From Janthinobacterium agaricidamnosum NBRC 102515 = DSM 9628 (GTDB lineage: Bacteria; Pseudomonadota; Gammaproteobacteria; Burkholderiales; Burkholderiaceae_D): a stretch of DNA of 64,000 nucleotides. The position numbers and the translations under genes were made by a program. The notes under the pieces are model-generated. The model was not told the DNA's origin. It saw nothing but the letters and a program-made list of their open reading frames with translations, and searched no databases. Shown here piece after piece: positions 52,176 through 60,476 of the stretch; position 1 is the first letter of the stretch; every line of letters begins with the position of its first letter. The stretch is from the NCBI RefSeq assembly GCF_000723165.1, contig NZ_HG322949.1, positions 5,765,995 to 5,829,994 on the forward strand, written 5' to 3'.

Positions 52176-52193
52176 TTCGGGCGCGCGCCCGAA
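52176..52193. repeat. 18-bp perfect palindrome upstream of the qseE operon
   Basis: TTCGGGCGC/GCGCCCGAA, perfect with no loop, lies in the 268-base divergent gap (52017-52284) between tli3 and the histidine kinase gene. It could be an operator or a DNA extrusion/hairpin element. The rest of the gap shows no assignable promoter. Confidence 0.5.
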
Positions 52194-52284
52194 TCGGCGA
52201 ATGTTGTAAGCTCAACGGCGTTGTCGGCCCAGGCGCACCGCCGCGTGCCACACCTATTCCACCCGTATTCCAATAGGCTAGCTC

Positions 52285-53697
52285 TTGTCCAGACTGTCAT
52301 TTCGCCAACTGCTGTTCGCCGCCTTCATCCTGATCGCCGGCGTGCTGACCGCCACGTCGGTGCAAGCGTTGCTGACGCTGGAACACCTGGCCCGTCTCGG
52401 CCGCGAAACGGCGGCGCAGGCGGTGTTGCTGACCGAACAATCGCAACGCTTGTCGGAACGCACGCTGGCGATGGAGCGCAGCGCGCGCCAATTCCTGGTG
52501 CTGGATGACGTGCTGTTTCGCGAGCGCTATTTTTCCGCCTGGGACGATGCGCAAGCAGCGCTGGCGACCTTGAGCGCTGCGACGCCGGACTTTTCAGCGA
52601 AACTGCTGGCTGAATGGAAATCCCATGCCGAGGCGGCGTGGACCGTCTTGAAAGCCGGCAAGCGGCGCAACGGTGATGGCCACGCGCTAGTGTCCGCCGC
52701 ATTCGCCCGCTTGCCGCTGATTAACGACAGCCTGGCGCGGGCCAGCAAGAGCCAGGTCGAACGCCGCAACGATGCGCTGCTGGCCGAGCTGGAATACCAG
52801 CGCCGCCTGCTCAGTGCACTGGTCGCCGGCGCGGTGGCGCTGGCCGCGCTGCTGGCCACCGGTTTTGGTTTTGTGCTGTCGCGTCCCTTGCGCCGCATCG
52901 AAACCGCGATCGAGCGGCTGGGCGAAAATCGCTACGACCGGCGTATCGAGGTCGGCGGTCCGGCCGACACGCGCCGCCTCGGCCAGCAACTCGATTGGCT
53001 GCGCCAGCGGCTGGCCGACCTGGATGCCGACAAGGAACGCTTTTTGCGCCATATTTCGCATGAATTAAAAACCCCGCTGGCGGCGCTGCGCGAAGGCGTG
53101 GCCTTGCTGGAAGATGAAGTGGCGGGCGGCTTGAGCGATGGCCAGCGCGAAATCACCGGCATCTTGCGGCAGAATACGGTCTCGCTGCAAACCCAGATCG
53201 AAGACTTGCTACGCTACAATACCGCCGCTTTCGAGGCGCAGCACCTGGAGCGCAGCCGCGTCGATGTGCTGGCCCTGCTGCAGGCGGTGGTCGGCGAGCA
53301 GCGCTTGCAATGGCAGGCGCGGCGCCTGTCGGTGACGGTGAGCGGCACGGCCGTGCACGCGACGCTGGACCGCGACAAGGTGGCGGCGGCGCTGGCGAAT
53401 GTGTTGTCGAACGCGGTGCGTTTCAGCCCCGAAGGCGGCGCCGTCGAGTTTGTATTGAGCCGTACCCCGGGCGGCATCGCCATCGATTGCATCGACCAGG
53501 GACCGGGCGTGGCGCCGCAAGACGAACAGCGCATCTTTGAACCGTTTTACCAGGGCGCGCGGCAAGCGGCCGGCGCGCGCAACGGCAATGGCATCGGACT
53601 GTCCATCGTGCGCGAATATATTAGCGCACACCATGGCAGCGTGACACTTCTGGCGCGCCCGGCAGGCGCCCATTTTCGGATTGAATTGCCCTTATGA
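52285..53697 (+). CDS. glrK: Sensor histidine kinase QseE/GlrK
   Basis: A 470-residue membrane kinase. TM1 lies at about 8-28, a periplasmic helical domain follows to about 165, and TM2 is around 170-192 (LVAGAVALAALLATGFGFVLS). HAMP is followed by HisKA with FLRHISHELKTPLAALREG (phospho-His near 262) and HATPase with LSNAVRFSPEGG and GNGIGLSIVREYI. The start is TTG at 52285; no in-frame ATG is closer to the family start. Assignment to QseE/GlrK rests on the kinase - QseG-like lipoprotein - sigma-54 regulator gene order. It overlaps the lipoprotein gene by ATGA. Confidence 0.88.
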   Translation: MSRLSFRQLLFAAFILIAGVLTATSVQALLTLEHLARLGRETAAQAVLLTEQSQRLSERTLAMERSARQFLVLDDVLFRERYFSAWDDAQAALATLSAATPDFSAKLLAEWKSHAEAAWTVLKAGKRRNGDGHALVSAAFARLPLINDSLARASKSQVERRNDALLAELEYQRRLLSALVAGAVALAALLATGFGFVLSRPLRRIETAIERLGENRYDRRIEVGGPADTRRLGQQLDWLRQRLADLDADKERFLRHISHELKTPLAALREGVALLEDEVAGGLSDGQREITGILRQNTVSLQTQIEDLLRYNTAAFEAQHLERSRVDVLALLQAVVGEQRLQWQARRLSVTVSGTAVHATLDRDKVAAALANVLSNAVRFSPEGGAVEFVLSRTPGGIAIDCIDQGPGVAPQDEQRIFEPFYQGARQAAGARNGNGIGLSIVREYISAHHGSVTLLARPAGAHFRIELPL

Positions 53698-54235
53698 CGA
53701 CTAGAATTGTGTGCGGTGTGTGCTGTATTTGCCTGGTGCTGTTGAGCGCCTGCGCGGCCAGGTCGGCCAAACGCGAAGCGGTGGTGGTGCCGTCGGTGCG
53801 TACCGTCATCGTGCACGACCAGGCGCTGAACGATCTGTTCGCCTACCAGGCCGGCTTGCGGCTGTTGTCGCCATCCGAACTGGCCAAGACGCAAACAGAC
53901 ATCAACAAGCAGGATGTTTCCGCCAAGGCGGTAGTGCGGCGCGCCATGCTGCTGGCGGCATTGCATGGCAGCGGCGACCTGGGCCGCGCCCAGGGCTTGC
54001 TGGACGGCTTGATCCAGTCGGCGGTGGCCGCCGACCAGCCGTACAAGCCGCTGGCGCAATTTCTCAGCAATACTTATGCCGACTTGCGCCGCCAGGAAGA
54101 CGCGAGCGAAAAACTGAACCAGCAAGTGCGCGACGCGCAGCGCCGCAACGACCAGCTGAATGACAAGCTGGAAGCGCTGAAGAATATCGAACGCAGCCTG
54201 TCGGCCCGGCCGTCGCCCTTATCCCCGGTGCCGAA

Positions 54236-54239
<4 letters not shown>
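53694..54239 (+). CDS. qseG: QseG-like outer-membrane lipoprotein
   Basis: A 181-residue lipoprotein with lipobox LLSAC and an alpha-helical body ending in a coiled-coil stretch (about 135-170, RRQEDASEKLNQQVRDAQRRNDQLNDKLEALKNIE). In E. coli QseG (YfhG) binds the sensor domain of QseE and activates it. It is coupled to both neighbours by four-base overlaps. Sequence conservation of QseG is low; the call depends on position, length and coiled coil. Confidence 0.72.
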
Positions 54240-55627
<1,388 letters not shown>

Positions 55628-55635
55628 TTCCTTCC

Positions 55636-55752
55636 AAATCAATCACTTGGCTTTATGATGGGGAAACTTGTCGCTGCCAGGCGACAAGATCGGCGGTAAA
55701 TCCGGGCCGATACCCGATCCATGCCAGCATAAAAATCCCAAGTGATTGATTT
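55636..55752. repeat. Separated 15-bp perfect inverted repeat enclosing the GlrR site
   Basis: AAATCAATCACTTGG (55636-55650) and its exact reverse complement CCAAGTGATTGATTT (55738-55752) bracket 87 bases. The left arm begins nine bases after the glrR stop. The arms could pair in RNA (glrR 3' end processing), bind a dimeric regulator by looping, or be the ends of a small insertion. No target duplication is evident. Confidence 0.75.
55667..55688. promoter_or_regulatory. GlrR enhancer-binding site
   Basis: CTTGTCGC-TGCCAG-GCGACAAG contains TGTC-N10-GACA, the exact motif bound by E. coli GlrR upstream of glmY. The centre is about 94 bases upstream of the sigma-54 promoter, a normal enhancer distance. 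Confidence 0.8.
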
Positions 55753-55770
55753 TAAATGGATTTATGAGGC

Positions 55771-55786
55771 TGGCACGCGGCTTGCT
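55771..55786 (+). promoter_or_regulatory. Sigma-54 (-24/-12) promoter of the BON gene
   Basis: TGGCACG-CGGC-TTGCT matches the sigma-54 consensus TGGCACG-N4-TTGCW at every fixed base, with ten bases between the GG and GC dinucleotides. It points at the BON-domain gene, whose ATG is 62 bases downstream. Confidence 0.9.
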
Positions 55787-55847
55787 GTATGTGGTGATGT
55801 GACGCTCAACACAGTGTTGCTTTAACTTCATTACGAGAGGAACTATC

Positions 55848-56207
55848 ATGCAAAAATCGAAACTGATGAACACCCTGGTCGCCGCTGTCCTGATGTCGGG
55901 CGCGTTTGTTACCGCATCGCATGCAGCCGACTCGGCACAACAAGCTAAACCTGCACACGACGTGGTACTGGCAGCCAACACCGCCGCGACCACCGACGAA
56001 GCCATCACCACGTCGGCCAAGGCCGCGCTGGGCGCCGATGCGCAAAGCGCCGCGTTGCCGATCAATATTACGACCCAAAAAGGCGTGGTCGTGTTGCAAG
56101 GCGACGTGCCGAGCGCCGAAGCCGGTGACCGCGTGGTGCAAATCGTCGCCGCCGTCAGCGGCGTCAAGGAAATCAAGAACGAATTGAAAGTCAAAGCGGC
56201 AGGCTGA
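55848..56207 (+). CDS. Periplasmic BON-domain protein
   Basis: A 119-residue exported protein. The signal peptide ends in ASHAAD and one BON domain covers about 47-117 (TDEAITTSAKAALGADAQSAALPINITTQKGVVVLQGDVPSAEAGDRVVQIVAAVSGVKEIKNEL). BON domains bind phospholipid or envelope surfaces; OsmY and DolP are better-known relatives. Its promoter is sigma-54 type with a GlrR site upstream, so it is the likely local target of the QseE-QseG-QseF system. It is followed by its own terminator and is monocistronic. Confidence 0.9.
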   Translation: MQKSKLMNTLVAAVLMSGAFVTASHAADSAQQAKPAHDVVLAANTAATTDEAITTSAKAALGADAQSAALPINITTQKGVVVLQGDVPSAEAGDRVVQIVAAVSGVKEIKNELKVKAAG

Positions 56208-56232
56208 TAAACCCGCGGCAGTACCTTGATTC

Positions 56233-56268
56233 AGCCCCCCTGCGCGTTGGCGCAGCGGGGGCTTTTTT
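56233..56268 (+). terminator. Rho-independent terminator after the BON gene
   Basis: AGCCCCCCTGCGC pairs with GCGCAGCGGGGGCT (one bulge) around a four-base loop, followed by six T residues (56263-56268). Confidence 0.88.
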
Positions 56269-56358
56269 GCGCCGATTGAATACTGGCGCTGGCCGCCCGA
56301 GGCCGCCAGATAGGCGTAGGGTAGAATAGTCCACCGTCTATTCCTCCCTGTTAGTATT

Positions 56359-57384
56359 ATGTCCACATCCCAAAATCCCAGCGGCGCCAGTTGGCGTCGC
56401 TTCCTGCCTGATTCTTTCACGCTGTGCTTGCTGACCACGGTCGCGATCGCCAGTTTCTTGCCGTGCACCGGCAACACCGCCGTGGTGTTTGGCAATATCA
56501 CGACGATCGCCATCGGCGCCTTGTTCTTCTTGCATGGTGCAAAGTTGTCGAAAGAGGCAGTCTTGTCGGGGGTGATGCATTGGCGGCTGCACTTGCTGGT
56601 ATTGGCCAGCACCTTCGTGCTGTTCCCGCTGATCGGCCTGGCGCTGCGGCCGCTGGCGCTGACCTTTTTGTCGCCTGATTTGTATATGGGGATCCTGTTC
56701 CTGTGCGCATTGCCCTCCACCGTGCAATCGTCGATCGCGATGACGGCTATGGCGCGCGGCAATGTGCCGGCCGCCATTTGCAGCGCCTCGGCGTCGAATT
56801 TCATCGGCATTTTTCTGGCGCCGGTGCTGGTCGGCCTGATGGTGGTGCAAGGCGCGCAATCGAAGTCGTCGCTGGATGCGGTGTTGTCGATTGTGATGCA
56901 ATTGCTGCTGCCCTTCATTGCCGGCCAATTCATGCGCCGCTGGATCGGCCGCTGGGTCGACCGTCACAAGCCGCTGCTGAAGTATGTCGACCAGGGTTCG
57001 ATCTTGCTGGTGGTCTACACCGCGTTCAGCGAAGCGGTCAGCGAAGGCTTGTGGCATACGCTGTCGGTCACCACCCTGGTCAGCCTGGCCCTGATCAGCC
57101 TGTTGTTGCTGGCGCTGGTGCTGATCATTTCGACGTTGATCAGCCGCCGCCTCGGTTTCAGCAAGGAAGACGAGATCGCCATCGTGTTTTGCGGTTCCAA
57201 GAAAAGCCTGGCCAGCGGCGTGCCGATGGCCAAGGTCTTGTTTTCGACCCGCTCGCTGGGCATGGTGATCTTGCCGCTGATGCTGTTCCACCAAATCCAG
57301 CTGATGGTGTGCGCCGTCATCGCGCAGCGCTACAACCGCCGCCTGGAAGGGCGCAGTGCCGGCGTGGAAACGGCCGGCGGCTAG
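56359..57384 (+). CDS. Bile acid:sodium symporter family (SBF/YfeH-like) transporter
   Basis: A 341-residue membrane protein with about ten hydrophobic segments. The family marks are IAIGALFFLHGAKLSKEAV, LFLCALPSTVQSSIAMTAMARGNVPAAICSASASNFIGIFLAPVL and the C-terminal EDEIAIVFCGSKKSLASGVPMAKVLF. It belongs to the SBF-like/DUF4137 branch (E. coli YfeH). Substrate unknown, possibly an organic anion with sodium. It stands alone between terminators and the mod operon. Confidence 0.88.
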   Translation: MSTSQNPSGASWRRFLPDSFTLCLLTTVAIASFLPCTGNTAVVFGNITTIAIGALFFLHGAKLSKEAVLSGVMHWRLHLLVLASTFVLFPLIGLALRPLALTFLSPDLYMGILFLCALPSTVQSSIAMTAMARGNVPAAICSASASNFIGIFLAPVLVGLMVVQGAQSKSSLDAVLSIVMQLLLPFIAGQFMRRWIGRWVDRHKPLLKYVDQGSILLVVYTAFSEAVSEGLWHTLSVTTLVSLALISLLLLALVLIISTLISRRLGFSKEDEIAIVFCGSKKSLASGVPMAKVLFSTRSLGMVILPLMLFHQIQLMVCAVIAQRYNRRLEGRSAGVETAGG

Positions 57385-57426
57385 GGACGGCGATCCGGGG
57401 AAAAGTTGAACGCGGAGCCTGCAAGA

Positions 57427-57450
57427 CGCTATATATCCGTGTATATTACG
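57427..57450 (+). promoter_or_regulatory. ModE molybdate-repressor operator
   Basis: CGCTATATA-N6-TATATTACG matches the ModE box CGCTATATA-N6-TATATAACG with one change. It is centred about 50 bases before the modA ATG, overlapping where the promoter must be. ModE is encoded at the end of the same operon, which implies autoregulation by molybdate. Confidence 0.85.
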
Positions 57451-57487
57451 GGCCTTGCTCATCTTTTCACCGATAAGGATCCCGATC

Positions 57488-58246
57488 ATGCGCCTGCATA
57501 CCCTGGCTAAATTACTCAGCAGCGCCCTGCTGGTTTCCGCCGCTAGCTCCGCCATGGCGGGCGAGCTGGTGGTATCGGCCGCCGCCAGCTTGACCAATGC
57601 GTTCAAGGACGCCGCCGCCAGTTACGAGGCGCAACATCCAGGCACCAGGATTTCGCTCAATTTCGCCGCGTCCGGCACCTTGCTGCAGCAAATCGCCAAG
57701 GGCGCGCCGGTCGATGTGTTTGCCTCGGCCGACCAGGAAACCATGGACGCCGCGCAAAAACAAGGCTTGGTGACGGCCGCCGAACGGCGCGATTTCGTCA
57801 GCAACAGCCTGGTGCTGATCGTGCCCGGCGATAGCAAGCTGGGCATCAAGAGCCTGGCCAGCCTCGGCCAGCCGACGGTGACCCGGGTCGCCATCGCCAA
57901 TCCGGCCAGCGTGCCGGTCGGCCGTTATTCCGAGCAAGCATTGCGCGCAGCCAAGCTGTGGGACACCGTGCAGCCGAAGGCGATCAGCACGCAAAACGTG
58001 CGCCAGTCGCTCGATTACGTGGCCCGCGGCGAAGTCGACGCCGGTTTTGTATACGGCACCGATGCGGCCATCATGAAAGACAAGGTGCACGTGGTGTTGA
58101 CGGTGCCGCTGGAAACGCCAGTGCGCTATCCGGTGGCTTCGTTGAAAGCAAGCACTCACTCTGCCGAAGCGAAAAGCTTCGTCGACTTTATTTTGTCGGC
58201 CCCGGCGCAAGCCATTTTCGCCAAATACGGTTTCGAAAAGCCCTAA
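57488..58246 (+). CDS. modA: Molybdate ABC transporter periplasmic binding protein
   Basis: A 252-residue ModA. The signal peptide (to SSAMAG) is followed by ELVVSAAASLTNAFKDAAASYEAQHPG, the oxyanion-binding ASGTLLQQIAKGAPVDVFASAD, and DAGFVYGTDAAI. It captures molybdate or tungstate in the periplasm for ModBC. The start ATG 57488 is preceded by AAGGA; an in-frame TTG 33 bases upstream is not needed. First gene of the operon behind the ModE box. Confidence 0.96.
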   Translation: MRLHTLAKLLSSALLVSAASSAMAGELVVSAAASLTNAFKDAAASYEAQHPGTRISLNFAASGTLLQQIAKGAPVDVFASADQETMDAAQKQGLVTAAERRDFVSNSLVLIVPGDSKLGIKSLASLGQPTVTRVAIANPASVPVGRYSEQALRAAKLWDTVQPKAISTQNVRQSLDYVARGEVDAGFVYGTDAAIMKDKVHVVLTVPLETPVRYPVASLKASTHSAEAKSFVDFILSAPAQAIFAKYGFEKP

Positions 58247-58249
58247 GCC

Positions 58250-58930
58250 ATGGAGGCAGCCTGGACCGCGCTGAGCCTGTCGCTGAAGGTGGCCGCCTGG
58301 GCCACCGGCCTGAATTTGTTGTTGGGCATCGGCGTCGGTTATGCGCTGGCGCGTTCGCGCTTCCCGGGCCGCGACTTGCTCGACGCCTTGCTGACCTTGC
58401 CGATGGTGATGCCGCCGACGGTGCTCGGGTATTACTTGCTGGTGGTGCTGGGCCGGCGCGGCTGGCTCGGCATCTGGCTGCAAGAGCATTTCGCGATTAA
58501 CCTGATCTTTACCTGGCAGGGCGCGGTGATCGCGTCGACCATCGTCGCCTTTCCACTGGTATTCAAGCCGGCCCGGGCCGCGTTCGAGGCGGTCGACGGC
58601 CAGCTGGAACAGGCCGCGCGCATCCTCGGCATTGCCGAGATGGGCATCTTTTTCCGCGTCACGCTGCCGCTGGCCTGGCGCGGCATCCTGGCCGGCCTGA
58701 TGCTGGGTTTCGTGCGCGCGTTGGGCGAATTCGGCGCCACGCTGATGGTGGCGGGCAGTATTCCGGGCAAGACCCAGACCCTGTCGGTGGCGGTGTATGA
58801 AGCGGTGCAGGCGGGCGAAGACGGCGCCGCCAATATGCTGGTGCTGATCACGTCCATCGTGTGCATCACGGTGCTGCTGCTGGCCAACCGGCTGGCGCCC
58901 GGCCGCATCGTCAACACGCAGCGTCCATAA
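58250..58930 (+). CDS. modB: Molybdate ABC transporter permease
   Basis: A 226-residue inner-membrane permease with five to six transmembrane segments, including LDALLTLPMVMPPTVLGYYLLVVLGRRGWLG. The ABC-interaction (EAA) loop is QAARILGIAEMGIFFRVTLPLAWRGILAGLMLGFVRALGEFGATLMVAG. Three bases separate it from modA. Its last codons are part of a three-copy 14-bp tandem repeat that continues toward modC. Confidence 0.96.
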   Translation: MEAAWTALSLSLKVAAWATGLNLLLGIGVGYALARSRFPGRDLLDALLTLPMVMPPTVLGYYLLVVLGRRGWLGIWLQEHFAINLIFTWQGAVIASTIVAFPLVFKPARAAFEAVDGQLEQAARILGIAEMGIFFRVTLPLAWRGILAGLMLGFVRALGEFGATLMVAGSIPGKTQTLSVAVYEAVQAGEDGAANMLVLITSIVCITVLLLANRLAPGRIVNTQRP

Positions 58931-58960
58931 GCCAGCGTCCATACATCAGCGTCCATAGAT
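58919..58960. repeat. Three-copy 14-bp tandem repeat at the modB-modC junction
   Basis: Units start at 58919, 58933 and 58947, each with the core CAGCGTCCATA followed by three variable bases. The first copy includes the modB stop codon, and the others fill the intercistronic gap just before modC, where no good Shine-Dalgarno site is seen. Confidence 0.8.
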
Positions 58961-58970
58961 AAGCGATCCC

Positions 58971-59672
58971 ATGCAACTGGAACTCGACATCAGCGCCACG
59001 CTGCGCTCCGGCAAGCGCAGTTTTAATTTGCGCGTAGTGTGCAGCTCGACCAGCCAGCGCATCGTGTTTTTCGGCCCGTCCGGCGCCGGCAAAAGCCAGA
59101 CCTTGAAAGCCATCGCCGGGCTGGCCAGGCCCGACAGCGGTTTTATCCGGCTCAACGGACGCACGCTGTTCGATACGCAACAAGGCATCAACCTGGCGCC
59201 CCAGCAGCGCAAGGTGGCCTATCTGTTCCAGGATTACGCGCTGTTTCCCCATTTGACGGTGCGCCAGAACGTCGCGTTCGGCTTGCACGGCGGCTGGCTC
59301 AATCCGCCGCGCAACGTGCAGGACCCGCGCATCGACAAATGGCTGGACGCCTTCCATTTGCAGGAATTAGGCCAGCAATATCCCGGCGAATTGTCTGGCG
59401 GCCAGCGCCAGCGCACGGCGCTGGCCCGGGCGCTGGTGGCCGATCCGGCCGCGCTGCTGCTCGATGAACCGTTTGCCGCGCTCGATCCGGCGCTGCGCCT
59501 GAAGATGCGCAAGGAGCTCGACGAACTGCAAACCCGGCTGGATGTGCCGATGATCTTGATTACCCACGATCCTGAGGATGCGCGCGTGTTGGGCGAACAT
59601 GTGCTATACCTGCGCGATGGACAAATCGACAGCAGCGAAGACAGGATTGAATATAATGGAAGCAGAGCTTAA
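58971..59672 (+). CDS. modC: Molybdate ABC transporter ATPase, short form
   Basis: A 233-residue ABC ATPase. Walker A GPSGAGKSQTL, Q-loop YLFQDYALFPHLTV, signature LSGGQRQRTALARAL and Walker B LLLDEPFAALD are intact, and the H-loop is ITHDPED. It lacks the C-terminal Mop/TOBE molybdate-sensing domain that makes typical ModC about 350 residues. The gene ends within the start of modE (17-base overlap). The energising subunit for ModAB. Confidence 0.94.
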   Translation: MQLELDISATLRSGKRSFNLRVVCSSTSQRIVFFGPSGAGKSQTLKAIAGLARPDSGFIRLNGRTLFDTQQGINLAPQQRKVAYLFQDYALFPHLTVRQNVAFGLHGGWLNPPRNVQDPRIDKWLDAFHLQELGQQYPGELSGGQRQRTALARALVADPAALLLDEPFAALDPALRLKMRKELDELQTRLDVPMILITHDPEDARVLGEHVLYLRDGQIDSSEDRIEYNGSRA

Positions 59673-60468
59673 GCCGATACAGTTGCGGGGTTCGGTCTGG
59701 ATGACGGTGGGCGGCGCAAACCTGGGCGGCGCCGGCCGCGTCGAACTGCTCGGCGCCATCGCCGCATGCGGTTCCATCACGCAAGCCGCCAAGGCCGTCA
59801 AGATGAGCTACAAGGCGGCCTGGGATGCGATCGACGCGATGAACAACCTGGCCGGTGTCGCGCTGGTGGAACGGGCCGCCGGCGGCAAGGGCGGCGGCGG
59901 CACCCGGCTGACGCCGCGCGGCAGGCAACTGGTGGAAAATTTTCGCCTCATCGAACGCGAGCACCAGCGCTTCGTGGACCAGCTGGGCGACCAGGCCGCT
60001 GGCCTCGCCGACGATCTTTTACTGATCAGGAGAATGTCCTTGAAAACCACCGCACGCAATCAATTTCTTGGCCGCGTTTCGCAAGTGAAACAAGGCGCCG
60101 TCAATGATGAAATCGAACTGGCCTTGGCGAATGGACAAACCATCGTCGCCACCGTCACCCGCGACAGCAGCGCCAGCCTGGGGCTGGTGGCCGGCGCCGA
60201 AGCGTTCGCGCTGATCAAGGCATCGTCGGTGATCCTGGTCACCGACAGCGAAGGCGCGCGTTTCTCGGCGCGCAACCAACTGAGCGGCACCGTGTCGCGC
60301 GTGCAAACCGGCGCCGTCAATACCGAAGTGGTGCTCGACTTGCCTGGCGGCGGCAGCATCGCCGCCATCGTCACCAATGAAAGCAGCAGCAACCTCGGCA
60401 TCGCCACCGGCAGCGTGGTGACGGCGATCTTCAAGGCGTCCAGCGTGATCCTTGGCGTGCCAGCCTGA
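59656..60468 (+). CDS. modE: Molybdate-responsive regulator ModE
   Basis: A 270-residue ModE. The N-terminal winged HTH (about 10-110) has VELLGAIAACGSITQAAKAVKMSYKAAWDAIDAMNNL and GTRLTPRGRQLVENF. Two consecutive Mop (TOBE) domains follow, about 122-192 (TARNQFLGRVSQVKQGAVNDEIELAL) and 195-262 (ARNQLSGTVSRVQTGAVNTEVVLDL), which bind molybdate. It represses mod operons when molybdate is plentiful. The start at 59656 is used; ATG 59617, inside modC, would add 13 residues. It converges on the hybrid kinase with an eight-base gap. Confidence 0.95.
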   Translation: MEAELKPIQLRGSVWMTVGGANLGGAGRVELLGAIAACGSITQAAKAVKMSYKAAWDAIDAMNNLAGVALVERAAGGKGGGGTRLTPRGRQLVENFRLIEREHQRFVDQLGDQAAGLADDLLLIRRMSLKTTARNQFLGRVSQVKQGAVNDEIELALANGQTIVATVTRDSSASLGLVAGAEAFALIKASSVILVTDSEGARFSARNQLSGTVSRVQTGAVNTEVVLDLPGGGSIAAIVTNESSSNLGIATGSVVTAIFKASSVILGVPA

Positions 60469-60476
60469 GATTGACC

